A stretch of DNA of 64,000 nucleotides from an uncultured Desulfovibrio sp. (GCF_944324505.1 NZ_CALUWO010000005.1:62001-126000); one strand, 5' to 3'. Shown: positions 43,013 through 52,811, numbered from the stretch's first letter. Notes: generated by a model not told the origin, from the sequence alone. Program-made: numbers and translations.

Positions 43013-43360
43013 TCAGAAGCGGCCGCGAGGCTTGATGCGGGCCGCTTTGCCCTTGAGGGCGCGCAGGTAGTAGAGACGGCTGCGGCGCACGCGGCCCTGG
43101 CCGATCACTTCCACATGATCGATGAAGGGGGAATGCAGGGGGAAGATGCGTTCCACGCCCACGCCGTCAGACACCTTGCGCACGGTGAAGGTGGCCCCGG
43201 TGGTGCCGCGCTGCAGGCGGATCACATTCCCCTGGAAAACCTGGATACGTTCCTTTTCGCCTTCGACGATACGCAGATGCACCTTCACCGTATCGCCGGA
43301 GCGAAACGTGGGCATATCCATGCGCATGTTTTCCTGTTCAATCTTTTTGATGATGTCCAT
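43013..43360 (-). CDS. rplS: 50S ribosomal protein L19
   Basis: The 115-residue protein has the L19 pattern ([63 protein letters not shown] in parts). The start at 43360 has AAGGAG upstream; the longer frame is antisense shadow. It follows trmD after 53 nt, as in most bacteria. Confidence 0.96.
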   Translation of the reverse strand: MDIIKKIEQENMRMDMPTFRSGDTVKVHLRIVEGEKERIQVFQGNVIRLQRGTTGATFTVRKVSDGVGVERIFPLHSPFIDHVEVIGQGRVRRSRLYYLRALKGKAARIKPRGRF

Positions 43361-43413
43361 GCATCTACTCCTTGGTATCCGCAGCCGCGCGGGCCGTCGG
43401 TAAAAACTGAGGG

Positions 43414-44700
43414 CTAGTGGTAGTCGCCCAGAATCCTGTCGGCCAGAATGGCTGCCGCACTGCGCACCGACAGGTGGTTGTCGCTCAAAAAACGTATGGG
43501 ACGCATGATGCCGTCGCAGCGGGCCAGCACTTCGGCTGCCAGCCCCCGCGCCGTGCCCAGGCAGAGCATGACCGGGCCGTTGCTGCACAAGTCGCGTGCA
43601 TCGCGCGGCGTCAGCAGGGGAAGACGGCATTTTTTTCCCGGCCAGGCGGCGGAACTTGCCAGCAGGACAGGGCGGGTGCCGCTGCGTTCCTCCAGTTGCG
43701 CCAGCGCGTCATCCAGCGACAGGGCGGGGCGGACCATGTCCAGGGCGCGCGCCCGGTCGGTGTCGTTTCTGCCGCCGGTCCAGTGCCGCAGGATGGCACC
43801 AAGCAGGGCCTGCTGTTCTTCCAGCGGCGTCACGACATAGAAGGGTCCCGTCGCATAGCTTCGCGAAACACGGGCTATATCGTGAATGTCGAGATTTGTC
43901 AAAGAAGAAGTGCCGCTTTTTTTCCCGTCCAGAAGGACCGGATGATGGACCAGGCAGAAGGAAAGATTGCGCCCTGCCCGCGGGCGGGGCATGCTGGCCA
44001 GCGCGGCGGCATCCTCGCGGTCCAGCGGGGCCGTGTCCAGCAGGTCCGGGCGGTGCAGCAGGGTGGCGCGCAGGGATTCTTCGCGCCGCCAGCGGGCAAT
44101 GCGGCCGTGATCGCCGCTGCGCAGCACATCGGGCACGGGCAGGCCTTCCAGTACCTCGGGACGGGTATAGTGCGGATATTCCAGCAGGCCGTGGGAAAAG
44201 CTTTCCTCGTCCCCCGAGGCTTCCTTGCCCATGTAGCCGGGCACAAGACGGGCCACGGCCTCCAGCACAGCCAGCGCGGCGGTTTCTCCGCCGTTGAGCA
44301 CGGCTTCCCCCACGCTCACGGCCTCCAGCGGAAAAAGGTCGTTGAGGCGGGCGTCCAGGCCCTCGTAGCGGCCGCAGATGAGCGTCAGGTCGTCCTCGCG
44401 GGCCAGCTCGCGGGCCAGGGCCTGCGTCAGGGGCCGCCCGCCGGGCGACATGAGCAGCATGCGTCCCGGACTGGCAATGGAGCGCAGGGCGGCGGCCACG
44501 GGTTCGCCCTGCATGACCATGCCGGGACCTCCCCCGTAGGGGCGGTCGTCCACATGGTGGTGGCGGCTGGTGCTGAAGGTGCGCGGATCGTGCAGCGTGC
44601 AGGACACAATGCCTGCCTCCCGGGCGCGCCCCATGAGGCCCGCCTCCAGGGGCGAATGGAAAAATTCGGGAAAGAGGGTGACGATATGAAAGCGTGGCAT
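43414..44700 (-). CDS. trmD: tRNA (guanine-37-N1)-methyltransferase TrmD fused to a second RNA methyltransferase domain
   Basis: The 428-residue protein is nearly twice the size of a normal TrmD (about 240). Residues 1-240 are Trm[12 protein letters not shown], the [13 protein letters not shown] active-site region, the [10 protein letters not shown] and [11 protein letters not shown] knot loops, and the [10 protein letters not shown] motif. The last 180 residues start near [13 protein letters not shown] and end with [18 protein letters not shown], and look like a second SPOUT-type RNA methyltransferase domain (as in PF09936). Such fusions occur in Desulfovibrio. The ATG at 44700 is preferred to a TTG six codons earlier; no clear ribosome site is seen. 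Confidence 0.93.
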   Translation of the reverse strand: MPRFHIVTLFPEFFHSPLEAGLMGRAREAGIVSCTLHDPRTFSTSRHHHVDDRPYGGGPGMVMQGEPVAAALRSIASPGRMLLMSPGGRPLTQALARELAREDDLTLICGRYEGLDARLNDLFPLEAVSVGEAVLNGGETAALAVLEAVARLVPGYMGKEASGDEESFSHGLLEYPHYTRPEVLEGLPVPDVLRSGDHGRIARWRREESLRATLLHRPDLLDTAPLDREDAAALASMPRPRAGRNLSFCLVHHPVLLDGKKSGTSSLTNLDIHDIARVSRSYATGPFYVVTPLEEQQALLGAILRHWTGGRNDTDRARALDMVRPALSLDDALAQLEERSGTRPVLLASSAAWPGKKCRLPLLTPRDARDLCSNGPVMLCLGTARGLAAEVLARCDGIMRPIRFLSDNHLSVRSAAAILADRILGDYH

Positions 44701-44769
44701 GGCCGCAGAGTGCCGCAATCGCCGCGTGCTGGCAAGGGCAAATGCGCCGGTGGCGCAGGCGACATGCCG

Positions 44770-45462
44770 TCAGTACGGCCAAGGGGCATGCTGCGGCGTT
44801 ACCAGATGAAAGGGTCGCGGCGCCGCCAGGCTCAGCCAGTGTTCCGGCAGGGGCACGGAGCGCCAGCAGAGGGCCGGTCCCTGCCAGCCGGTACCGGTAT
44901 GGCCGCGGCGCTGCCCGGCGCGTCCGCTGTCCACCTGGTCCGGCGGCAGCGTGAGACCGGTGCCCCTGGCCTTGAGCAGGGCTTCCTTGATGGTCCAGCG
45001 ACGCCGGCGGTCGCGCTCCGCCCCGTATCCGGCGGCATGCCTGCACTCCTGCCGGGAAAAGGCGGACACATGCGGCGCCGGCGACAGCAGCCATTCCGCA
45101 TCCATGCCCAGGCAGTGCATGCCCGCGGCCTGGCTGCCCAGGGCGCAGAAGACGGCGCGGGGAGTATAGCTGAAGGACAGGACAAAGCCGGGCAGCACAG
45201 GCGCCCCGGCCGCATTGTGGGAAAGGGCGCGCAGACGGTCCGCCGGCAGATTCCGGGCACACAGCAGCTCCAGCAGCAGGGCACGGGCCAGCCAGCGGGC
45301 ACAGCGATCGGAGGCATGGCGGAAGCGGTGCAGGTGGCACAGCTGCGCATCGGCCAGCAGCGGGGTCAGCCGTGCGCAAAGACGGCTGGTCAGCAGGGCG
45401 AGCTGCTGGTCGTCAGCGGGCAGGGGGGCCAGAGCAAGGAAGACGGACGGGATGGATGACAT
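44770..45462 (-). CDS. 4'-Phosphopantetheinyl transferase (Sfp-type)
   Basis: The 230-residue enzyme activates acyl or peptidyl carrier proteins with a CoA-derived arm. The magnesium-binding LGMDAEWL and the WTIKEALLKARGTGL motif are clear, and an N-terminal half of the same fold carries FRHASDRCARWLAR. No carrier-protein synthase is near. It lies 69 nt upstream of trmD on the same strand; no ribosome site is obvious at the ATG. Confidence 0.85.
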   Translation of the reverse strand: MSSIPSVFLALAPLPADDQQLALLTSRLCARLTPLLADAQLCHLHRFRHASDRCARWLARALLLELLCARNLPADRLRALSHNAAGAPVLPGFVLSFSYTPRAVFCALGSQAAGMHCLGMDAEWLLSPAPHVSAFSRQECRHAAGYGAERDRRRRWTIKEALLKARGTGLTLPPDQVDSGRAGQRRGHTGTGWQGPALCWRSVPLPEHWLSLAAPRPFHLVTPQHAPWPY

Positions 45463-45560
45463 GAAGGCACGGCTTGTGCGGGCAGGAAGGCGGCAGGCGC
45501 ATACCTGGGCTTCCAGGAGCTGGCCGGAAACGGCGAGGCCGTCAGGCCCGGCGGGATGAC

Positions 45561-45654
45561 TGGCGGAGACGTATAGGAGTCGAACCTACCGCAGACGGCA
45601 AAGCCTGCCGCCGGTTTTGAAGACCGGGCGCCACACCGGTGACGACACGTCTCC
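45561..45654 (-). tRNA. selC: tRNA-Sec (anticodon TCA)
   Basis: 94 nt with an 8-bp acceptor stem GGAGACGT/ACGTCTCC, anticodon loop CTTCAAA (TCA), a long variable arm, T arm GGTTCGACTCC and encoded GCCA end. The 8-bp acceptor and long extra arm are diagnostic for selenocysteine tRNA. The genome should therefore make selenoproteins (formate dehydrogenase, hydrogenase and similar in this group). SelA, SelB and SelD are not in the window. Confidence 0.95.
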
Positions 45655-45665
45655 CCGTCTTCTGG

Positions 45666-45694
45666 TATGTAGCGCAAAAGCGCCGTCAAAGCAA
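45666..45694 (-). promoter_or_regulatory. Possible selC promoter
   Basis: On the minus strand TTGCTT (45694-45689), 17-nt spacer, TACATA (45671-45666), 11 nt before the tRNA 5' end. It overlaps the inverted repeat at 45682-45716. Confidence 0.5.
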
Positions 45695-45716
45695 GGTGGG
45701 GCCTTGCCTTGACGGC
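45682..45716. repeat. 15-bp inverted repeat between selC and ftsH
   Basis: GCCGTCAAAGCAAGG and CCTTGCCTTGACGGC pair with one mismatch around a 5-nt loop. It sits over the selC -35 region and could be an operator or a hairpin. Confidence 0.6.
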
Positions 45717-45741
45717 CCATGACCTTATCTTGAAAAAAATG

Positions 45742-45754
45742 GTCCCTGAGGGAC
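45742..45754. promoter_or_regulatory. Palindrome directly upstream of the ftsH -35 box
   Basis: GTCCCT-G-AGGGAC, a perfect 13-nt palindrome that ends 7 nt before the ftsH -35. A repressor or activator site is possible; I cannot match it to a known regulator. Confidence 0.4.
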
Positions 45755-45761
45755 TCGGCAT

Positions 45762-45790
45762 TTGACACATACAGCCGGCAAGGCTATTTT
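45762..45790 (+). promoter_or_regulatory. ftsH promoter, near consensus
   Basis: TTGACA (45762-45767), 17-nt spacer, TATTTT (45785-45790), placing the transcript start near 45797, 40 nt before the ftsH start codon. Confidence 0.75.
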
Positions 45791-45836
45791 TGTGGAGGTA
45801 TGCCCGGCCTTCAGGCGGGCAACCGTGGAGGTCAAT

Positions 45837-47873
45837 TTGAATCAGACAAGCCGTAATCTGTTGCTGTGGGTCGCTCTTGGCCTGGCGATGGTGATGCTTT
45901 TTAATATGTTCCAGCAGCCGCAAAACACGGCGTCGCGCATTTCCTACTCCGATTTCATGGGGCGTGTGGAGTCTGGACAGATACAGTCCGTGACCATCCA
46001 GGGCAATGTGCTGACCGGTAATGCCCTGGACGGCAAGGGCGCCCAGATACAGACCTATGCCCCCGAAGGGGCGGACACCGTGGCCCAGCTCATGGCCAAG
46101 AAGGTGGAAGTGCGTGCCGAACCGCCGGAAGAACCGGCCTGGTACACGGCCTTTCTGGTGAACTGGCTGCCGCTGCTTCTGCTGCTGGGCGTATGGATTT
46201 TTGTCATGCGCCAGATGCAGGGCGGGGGCGCCGGCAAGGCCATGAGCTTCGGGCGTTCGCGTGCCCGCATGCTCAACGAGGACAGCGCCCGCGTGACCTT
46301 TGACGATGTGGCCGGGGTGGACGAGGCCAAGGAAGAACTGTCCGAAGTGGTGGAATTTCTTTCCAATCCCAAGAAATTCACCCGTCTGGGCGGGCGCATT
46401 CCCAAGGGGGTGCTGCTGGTGGGGCCTCCCGGCACCGGCAAGACGCTGCTGGCCCGGGCCGTGGCCGGCGAGGCCGGAGTGCCCTTTTTCTCCATTTCCG
46501 GTTCGGACTTTGTGGAAATGTTTGTGGGCGTGGGCGCTTCCCGCGTGCGCGACCTCTTTGTGCAGGGCAAGAAGAATGCGCCCTGTCTTATCTTTATTGA
46601 CGAAATCGATGCCGTGGGCCGCAAGCGCGGTGCGGGGCTGGGCGGCGGTCATGACGAACGCGAACAGACCCTGAACCAGCTGCTGGTGGAAATGGACGGC
46701 TTTGAAAGCAACGAAGGCGTCATCCTCATTGCCGCCACCAACCGGCCCGACGTGCTGGACCCGGCCCTGCTGCGTCCCGGGCGCTTTGACCGTCAGGTGG
46801 TGGTGCCCACGCCTGACCTGCGCGGCCGCCGGCGTATTCTTGAGGTGCACACCAAGCGCACGCCGCTGGCGGACGATGTGGACCTGGATGTGCTGGCGCG
46901 GGGAACGCCGGGCTTTTCCGGCGCCGACCTGGAAAACCTCGTCAACGAGGCGGCCCTGCAGGCGGCCAAGCTCAACGAGGACAAGCTGGACATGAACGAC
47001 TTCGAATTCGCCAAGGACAAGGTCCTCATGGGGCGGGAGCGCCGCAGCCTCATCCTTTCCGATGAGGAAAAGCGCATCACGGCCTATCACGAGGGCGGTC
47101 ATGCCCTGGCGGCCCGTCTGCTGCCCGGTACCGACCCGGTGCACAAGGTGTCCATCATTCCGCGCGGGCGTGCCCTGGGCGTGACCATGCAGCTGCCCGA
47201 GGAAGATCGCCACGGCTATTCCCGCAACTACCTGCGGAATACCCTGGTGGTGCTGCTGGGCGGGCGTGTGGCCGAGGAAATCATCTTTGACGACATTACC
47301 ACCGGGGCGTCCAACGATATCGAGCGCGTGACCCGCATGGCCCGCAAGATGGTCTGCGAATGGGGCATGAGCGACGCCATCGGCACGCTGGCCATCGGCG
47401 AAACCGGTGAAGAGGTCTTTATCGGTCGCGAATGGGTGCAGAACAAGAACTACAGTGAAGACACGGCCCGTCTGGTGGACGGGGAAGTCAAGCGCATTGT
47501 GGAAGAAGCCCATTCCCGCTGCCGGACCCTGCTGCAGGAAAATCTGGAAGTGCTGCACCGCATTGCCCGTGCCCTGCTGGACCGCGAAACCATTACCGGG
47601 GAAGAGCTGGACCTGATCATGGAAGGCAAGCCCCTGCCGCCGCTGGACGCCAACGGCAAGCCCGTCAAGACGGCCACGCCCGCCGCACCCGCTGCAACAC
47701 CTGCGGCGCCTGCCGCGGGTCAGACGGCCGCTGCGCCGGCTGACGACTTCCGCCTTGAACCGGACACGGATGCGGCGGAAAAGCCGGCCGGCTCCGCGCT
47801 CGAAACGGGCGGCAATGCCCATGACGGCGGTCAGGACACGGCGGGACCAAAGGATGACAATGTCTCCCGCTGA
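45837..47873 (+). CDS. ftsH: ATP-dependent zinc metalloprotease FtsH
   Basis: The 678-residue membrane protease has two N-terminal membrane segments around a periplasmic domain, an AAA+ module (Walker A GPPGTGKT, Walker [31 protein letters not shown] in parts), and the zinc site HEGGH, with the third ligand in the usual downstream region. The start is the TTG at 45837: GGAGG is 5 nt upstream, the resulting N-terminus ([10 protein letters not shown]) matches Desulfovibrio FtsH, and the ATG at 45762 would lie in the promoter. The C-terminal 70 residues are Ala/Pro-rich and probably disordered. folP overlaps the 3' end. Confidence 0.94.
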   Translation: MNQTSRNLLLWVALGLAMVMLFNMFQQPQNTASRISYSDFMGRVESGQIQSVTIQGNVLTGNALDGKGAQIQTYAPEGADTVAQLMAKKVEVRAEPPEEPAWYTAFLVNWLPLLLLLGVWIFVMRQMQGGGAGKAMSFGRSRARMLNEDSARVTFDDVAGVDEAKEELSEVVEFLSNPKKFTRLGGRIPKGVLLVGPPGTGKTLLARAVAGEAGVPFFSISGSDFVEMFVGVGASRVRDLFVQGKKNAPCLIFIDEIDAVGRKRGAGLGGGHDEREQTLNQLLVEMDGFESNEGVILIAATNRPDVLDPALLRPGRFDRQVVVPTPDLRGRRRILEVHTKRTPLADDVDLDVLARGTPGFSGADLENLVNEAALQAAKLNEDKLDMNDFEFAKDKVLMGRERRSLILSDEEKRITAYHEGGHALAARLLPGTDPVHKVSIIPRGRALGVTMQLPEEDRHGYSRNYLRNTLVVLLGGRVAEEIIFDDITTGASNDIERVTRMARKMVCEWGMSDAIGTLAIGETGEEVFIGREWVQNKNYSEDTARLVDGEVKRIVEEAHSRCRTLLQENLEVLHRIARALLDRETITGEELDLIMEGKPLPPLDANGKPVKTATPAAPAATPAAPAAGQTAAAPADDFRLEPDTDAAEKPAGSALETGGNAHDGGQDTAGPKDDNVSR

Positions 47874-48750
47874 GCTGCCGCAGACCGGAGCCTGGCATAT
47901 TGTGGGGGGGCGTGCGCTCTGTGCGCCCGCCCCTTTCGGCGTTATGGGCATTGTGAACCTGACGCCCGATTCCTTTTTTGATGGCGGCTGCCATGCCAAT
48001 GCCGCCGCAGGGCTGGCCCATGCCCTGCGTCTGCGGGAGGAAGGGGCGGACATTCTGGACCTTGGCGCCGAATCCTCCCGGCCGGGCGCCCGGGAACTTC
48101 AGTCCCGGGAGGAAGTGGAGCGCCTGCTTCCCGTACTGGCCGGCCTGCGGCAGAAGGCCCCCGGCGCCATCCTTTCCGTGGACACCTACCATGCGGATAC
48201 GGCGGCGGCCGTGCTGGAGCAGGGCGTCCACATCATCAACGATATTTCGGCCTGTCGTTTTGATCCCGGCCTGCTGGACGTTCTGGTGCAGTTCCGGCCC
48301 GGCTATGTGCTCATGCACAGCCAGGGGCGGCCGGAGGTCATGCAGCGGGCGCCCCGCTATGCGGATGTGTGCCGCGAGGTCATGACTTTTTTTGAAGAGG
48401 GCCTGCATCGCCTTACGGCGGCCGGCCTGCCGGAAGACCGCATCGTGCTGGATCCGGGCATCGGCTTCGGCAAGACACTGGAACATAATCTGACCCTGCT
48501 GGCCCATACCCGCGACTGGCTTGCCCTGGGGCGGCCCGTGCTCATGGGCCTGTCCATGAAATCCCTGTTCGGGCAGCTGCTTTCCCTGCCGGTGGAGCGG
48601 CGCGGCACAGCCACGCAGGTGGCCACGGTGCTGCAATGGCAGGCAGGGGCCTTCTGGCACCGGGTCCATGATGTGGCGGCCACCCGGCAAAGCCTTGCGC
48701 TGGCTGCGGCACTGGCCGGCCACGGGCAACGGACGGCAGCGGACCGGTAG
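47860..48750 (+). CDS. folP: Dihydropteroate synthase
   Basis: The 296-residue enzyme joins 4-aminobenzoate and the pterin pyrophosphate in folate synthesis and is the sulfonamide target. It has the pterin-site motifs [43 protein letters not shown] and [14 protein letters not shown]. The [15 protein letters not shown] loop near the end is present. The ATG at 47860 (with AAGGA upstream) overlaps the ftsH stop by 14 nt, so the two are coupled. Confidence 0.95.
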   Translation: MSPAELPQTGAWHIVGGRALCAPAPFGVMGIVNLTPDSFFDGGCHANAAAGLAHALRLREEGADILDLGAESSRPGARELQSREEVERLLPVLAGLRQKAPGAILSVDTYHADTAAAVLEQGVHIINDISACRFDPGLLDVLVQFRPGYVLMHSQGRPEVMQRAPRYADVCREVMTFFEEGLHRLTAAGLPEDRIVLDPGIGFGKTLEHNLTLLAHTRDWLALGRPVLMGLSMKSLFGQLLSLPVERRGTATQVATVLQWQAGAFWHRVHDVAATRQSLALAAALAGHGQRTAADR

Positions 48751-48846
48751 GGCGCACGGCCTGCCGGCTGCCCCTTGCGGAGCAGTGGCGTCTGGCCTAT
48801 ACGGACATAGCGGCAACTCCTCCTGTCACCTCCTGCGGAGCAGACC

Positions 48847-49590
48847 ATGCCCATAGTGCTTGATCATATTGTTTTTGACTGGCGTGACGCGCTGGACATC
48901 GCTCTGGTCGGTGTGCTGCTCTATCAGGTCATCCAGCTGCTGCGCGGTTCACGGGCGCTGGCCGTGCTCACCGGGCTGGGGCTGCTCACGGCCCTGTACT
49001 TCATGTCGCGCAGCATGGGGCTGTATACGCTGTCCTGGCTGTTGCAGCATATCTTCAGTTCCCTGTTCATTCTCATTGTGGTCATCTTCCAGAGCGACAT
49101 CCGGCAGGCCCTGGGCGAGGTGGGCAGCCGGCACTTCTTCCGCAAGCGCAATCTGCATGAGGGCATGGTGGAAGAGGTGGTGTCCGCCTGTGTGGAAATG
49201 GCCCGTCTGCGCGTGGGGGCGCTCATCGTTTTCGAGCGCAGCATGCGGCTGGGCGACATGGTCAAGCGGGAAAGCGTTCCCCTGGATGCCCGCCTGTCCC
49301 GGCAGCTGCTCATGAATATCTTTTATCCCAAGGCGCCGCTGCATGATGGCGCGGTGGTCATAAGCCGGGGGCGCATTCTGGCGGCCGCCTGCATTCTGCC
49401 CCTGGCCGAGGCCCGGGGACAATCCTTTGGCACGCGCCACCGTGCGGCACTGGGCGCCACGGCCGAAAGCGATGCCGTGGTCGTGGTGGTTTCCGAGGAG
49501 CGTGGCGAAATCTCCGTGGCCATCAAGGGGGAGCTTGTGCGCAACCTTGATGCGACCCGGCTGAGGCAGGTGCTTCATGATGTCCTTTGA
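48847..49590 (+). CDS. dacA: Diadenylate cyclase (c-di-AMP synthase), CdaA type
   Basis: The 247-residue protein has three membrane helices in its first 90 residues, then a DisA_N cyclase domain with the catalytic LHDGAVVI (DGA) and GTRHRAALG (RHR) motifs. It makes c-di-AMP from two ATP. It is followed by cdaR and glmM, the order best known from Firmicutes (cdaA-cdaR-glmM). In those bacteria c-di-AMP controls potassium uptake, and a Ktr/Trk system lies at 62-64 kb. CDS of cdaR starts 14 nt before its end. Confidence 0.94.
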   Translation: MPIVLDHIVFDWRDALDIALVGVLLYQVIQLLRGSRALAVLTGLGLLTALYFMSRSMGLYTLSWLLQHIFSSLFILIVVIFQSDIRQALGEVGSRHFFRKRNLHEGMVEEVVSACVEMARLRVGALIVFERSMRLGDMVKRESVPLDARLSRQLLMNIFYPKAPLHDGAVVISRGRILAAACILPLAEARGQSFGTRHRAALGATAESDAVVVVVSEERGEISVAIKGELVRNLDATRLRQVLHDVL

Positions 49591-50503
49591 TCCCAAGAAA
49601 ATGCCGCATCTGCTGTCAGCCATTGTGGCCATGGTGACGGCCGTGGCCATGTGGTACGTGGTCAGCGTGCGGGACCGGCTGGAAGTGCAGCTGGAAGTGA
49701 GCATCGACTATAACGGCGTGCCGCCTGATCTGGTGGTCACGGACGGGCTTATCAGCAAGATTCATGTGCGCCTGCGCGGTCCAGAACTGCTGCTGCGGGC
49801 CATTTCGCAGCAGACGCTCAAGCAGGCCATCAATCTGTCCGGCATCAAGAAGGGGACCACCGTGGTGCCCCTTACCGGGGATCACATGGGGCCGCAGCTG
49901 CGGGCCTTTGAGCTGATCGACGTGCAGCCGCCGCGTCTGGTGATCAAGGCCGATACCTATATGGAACGCAGCGTTCCCGTGCGGGCGGAAATCGAATCGC
50001 CCCTGCGCAGCGGTGCCCTGACGGTGGAGAATGTCATTGTGTCTCCGGCGTCCGTGACCCTACGGGGACCGGAGGAACTCATTTCCCGCATGTCGCATGT
50101 GCCGCTGACCATCACGCTGGACCCCAATGCCGCGGGAACCACGGTGCGCACATCCCTGCCGCTGGACACGCCGGGTCTGGTCACGGCCGTGCCGTCGCGG
50201 GTGGAAGTGCAGTATACCATCACCAGCGGACGCAGCGTGGTGACCCGCCAGGTCCGGGTGGAGGTGGAAGCCCAGGACGCGCGCCATTATACGGTGGAAC
50301 CGGAAACCGTGGAGCTGCTGGTGGAGGTGCCGGAAGCCCTGGCCCGCAATTCCTCCTATCTGCGCAAGCTGGGGGTCATTGTGGTGCCGCCGCCGCTGGA
50401 AGAGGGGCAGAGCCGCCAGGTGGAACCGCGAATCCGTCTGCCCGAGGGGATGGTTCTGCTCAACCCCTCGGTCAGCCCCGTAACCATTTCACGCAAAAAG
50501 TAG
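49577..50503 (+). CDS. cdaR: YbbR-domain protein CdaR
   Basis: The 308-residue protein has one N-terminal membrane helix (about residues 11-29) and then about three YbbR repeats predicted to lie outside the membrane (IKADTYMERSVPV and VEVQYTITSGRSV mark repeat starts). In Firmicutes CdaR modulates the CdaA cyclase. Two ATG codons in a row (49577, 49580) are possible. It overlaps dacA by 14 nt. Confidence 0.86.
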   Translation: MMSFDPKKMPHLLSAIVAMVTAVAMWYVVSVRDRLEVQLEVSIDYNGVPPDLVVTDGLISKIHVRLRGPELLLRAISQQTLKQAINLSGIKKGTTVVPLTGDHMGPQLRAFELIDVQPPRLVIKADTYMERSVPVRAEIESPLRSGALTVENVIVSPASVTLRGPEELISRMSHVPLTITLDPNAAGTTVRTSLPLDTPGLVTAVPSRVEVQYTITSGRSVVTRQVRVEVEAQDARHYTVEPETVELLVEVPEALARNSSYLRKLGVIVVPPPLEEGQSRQVEPRIRLPEGMVLLNPSVSPVTISRKK

Positions 50504-50533
50504 CAGCCGTCCCCGACGGCGAGGAGCAGCTCT

Positions 50534-51886
50534 ATGGCAGAACGTCTTTTCGGTACCGATGGCATGCGCGGTCCGGTGAATATTGCGCCCATGACCGTGG
50601 ACGTGGCCCTGCGGCTGGGGCTGGCGGCGGGGGTGCGTTTTCGCAAGGGGCCGCACCGGCACAAGGTGGTCATCGGCAAGGATACCCGCCTGTCGGGCTA
50701 CATGTTTGAATCGGCGCTCACTGCCGGGCTGTGTGCGGCGGGCATGCACGTCATCATGACCGGTCCCCTGCCCACGCCGGCCATTTCCTTTCTGACGCGG
50801 AACATGCGGGCGGACCTGGGCGTGGTCATTTCCGCTTCGCACAATCCCTATTCGGACAATGGCATCAAGTTTTTTGATGCCGACGGCTTCAAGCTGCCCG
50901 ACGAGGTGGAGAACGAAATTTCGGCCATGGTGCTGGACCCTGACTTTCGCTGGCCCTATCCGGCGTCCGACAAGGTCGGCCGTGCCAGCAAGATCGAGGA
51001 TGCCGGCGGGCGTTACATCGTGTACACCAAGAGCTGTTTTCCCGCGCATCTGACGCTGGCAGGGCTGCGCATTGTCATCGACTGTGCCAACGGGGCCTCC
51101 TACAAGGTGGCGCCCCTGGCGCTGGAAGAACTGGGTGCCGAGGTCTTCCGTCTGGGCACGGCGCCCAATGGCACCAATATCAACGAGCACTGCGGCTCCC
51201 TGCATCCCGAGGGCGTGGTGGCCAAGGTGCGCGAGGTGCGCGCGGATGTGGGGCTGGCCCTGGACGGCGATGCGGACCGGCTCATCGTGGTGGATGAACA
51301 GGGCAATGTGCTTGATGGCGACCAGATCATGGCCCTGTGCGCACAGGCCATGATGGAGCGGGGCGAACTGCCGGGCAACGTGCTGGTGGCCACGGCCATG
51401 AGCAATCTGGCCCTGGAAATCTTCATGAAGGAACGGGCCGGCACCCTGCTGCGCACCCGCGTGGGCGACCGCTATGTGGTGGAGGCCATGCGGCGCGAGG
51501 GCGCCATGCTGGGCGGGGAGCAGTCCGGGCATCTCATCTTCCGGCAGTACAGCACCACGGGGGACGGTCTGCTGGCAGCCCTGCAGATACTGCGCATCAT
51601 GCGCGAGAAGGAGCGCCCCCTGTCGGAACTGGCCAGGCAGTTGCAACTCTTTCCGCAGAAGCTCATCAATGTCCGTGTGGAGAAAAAGCTGCCCTTTGAG
51701 GAACGCCCGGCCATCGGCAAGGCCGTGGCGGAGGTGGAAAAGGCCCTTGCCGGCCGCGGCCGCGTGCTGCTGCGCTATTCGGGTACCGAAGCGCTGTGCC
51801 GGGTCATGGTGGAGGCGGAAGACGAAGACAAGGTTGTGCGCTATGCCACGGAGCTGGCCGATGTGGTCAGCCGTGAACTGCGCTGA
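50534..51886 (+). CDS. glmM: Phosphoglucosamine mutase
   Basis: The 450-residue enzyme converts glucosamine-6-P to glucosamine-1-P for peptidoglycan and LPS. The phosphoserine is Ser102 ([12 protein letters not shown]), the metal loop is DGDADR (in [11 protein letters not shown]), the sugar loop GGEQSGH and the phosphate site RYSGTE are intact. In Firmicutes GlmM binds and inhibits CdaA, so adjacency may reflect the same link. Confidence 0.96.
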   Translation: MAERLFGTDGMRGPVNIAPMTVDVALRLGLAAGVRFRKGPHRHKVVIGKDTRLSGYMFESALTAGLCAAGMHVIMTGPLPTPAISFLTRNMRADLGVVISASHNPYSDNGIKFFDADGFKLPDEVENEISAMVLDPDFRWPYPASDKVGRASKIEDAGGRYIVYTKSCFPAHLTLAGLRIVIDCANGASYKVAPLALEELGAEVFRLGTAPNGTNINEHCGSLHPEGVVAKVREVRADVGLALDGDADRLIVVDEQGNVLDGDQIMALCAQAMMERGELPGNVLVATAMSNLALEIFMKERAGTLLRTRVGDRYVVEAMRREGAMLGGEQSGHLIFRQYSTTGDGLLAALQILRIMREKERPLSELARQLQLFPQKLINVRVEKKLPFEERPAIGKAVAEVEKALAGRGRVLLRYSGTEALCRVMVEAEDEDKVVRYATELADVVSRELR

Positions 51887-51902
51887 TCGACAGGGAGGAC
51901 GT

Positions 51903-52775
51903 ATGCAGAATATACGCAAGGTCATCATTCCCGTTGCCGGATGGGGCACCCGTTCCCTGCCCGCCACAAAGAACATTCCCAAGGAAATGCTCCCCATCTA
52001 CAACAAGCCTGCCATCCAGTATGTGGTGGAAGAGGCGCAGCGCGCCCACATTCAGGATGTCATCTTTGTCACCAACCGCGACAAGAACGTCATCGAAGAC
52101 CATTTTGACTACAATCTGCAACTGGAGGCCGTGCTGGAGCGTGCCGGCAAGCTGGACAAGCTGGCGGAAGTCCGGCACGTGGCGGAAATGGTCAACATCA
52201 TGTCCGTGCGGCAGAAGAAGCAGCTGGGGCTTGGCCATGCCGTGCTGTGTGCGCGGGAGCTGGTGGGGGATGAACCCTTTGCCGTCATGGTGGGGGATGA
52301 TCTCATGTTCGGCGCCACGCCGGGCATACAGCAGCTCATCGAGGTGGCCCAGGCCGAAAAGATGCCGGTCATCGGGGTCATGGAAGTGCCGTGGGAAAAG
52401 GTGAGCCGCTACGGCATCATCCAGGGCGAGGAAGTGTCCCCCGGCGTGTACCGGGTCATGGACATGGTGGAAAAGCCCCGGCGGGAGGATGCGCCGTCGC
52501 GCCTGGCCATTGTGGGGCGCTATGTGCTCACGCCCGATATCTTCGATTACCTTGCGCAGGTGAAGCCTGGTCACGGGGGCGAGATTCAGCTGACCGATGC
52601 CCTCAGGATGCTGGCCCGGGAGCGCGGCATGATGGCCGTGCGCATGGCGGGCATGCGTTTTGATGCCGGCGACTGGTCAGATTATCTTTCGGCAAATATC
52701 TATTTTGCTCTGCAGGACGAGGACCTGCGCTACGACCTGCTGGAAAAGCTCCGGGCCTTTGTGCAGTTCCAGTAG
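51903..52775 (+). CDS. galU: UTP-glucose-1-phosphate uridylyltransferase
   Basis: The 290-residue enzyme makes UDP-glucose. It has the nucleotide loop PVAGWGTRSLPATKNIPKEMLP (as GWGTRSLPATK), DDLMFG, and the VEKP motif. The start at 51903 has GGGAGG upstream; the longer open frame is shadow over glmM. It ends the ftsH-to-galU cluster, followed by a terminator at 52812. Confidence 0.94.
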   Translation: MQNIRKVIIPVAGWGTRSLPATKNIPKEMLPIYNKPAIQYVVEEAQRAHIQDVIFVTNRDKNVIEDHFDYNLQLEAVLERAGKLDKLAEVRHVAEMVNIMSVRQKKQLGLGHAVLCARELVGDEPFAVMVGDDLMFGATPGIQQLIEVAQAEKMPVIGVMEVPWEKVSRYGIIQGEEVSPGVYRVMDMVEKPRREDAPSRLAIVGRYVLTPDIFDYLAQVKPGHGGEIQLTDALRMLARERGMMAVRMAGMRFDAGDWSDYLSANIYFALQDEDLRYDLLEKLRAFVQFQ

Positions 52776-52811
52776 GCCGGCGACTCTTTTTCTGACCTTG
52801 CCGACACTGAC

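Noticed and set aside
45762..45836. An upstream ATG extension of ftsH
   Set aside because: It would begin inside the -35 box of a near-consensus promoter and adds residues absent from the family.
47860..47873. Frameshift or error suspected from the ftsH/folP overlap
   Set aside because: Both genes have complete ends and starts; a 14-nt overlap is ordinary translational coupling.
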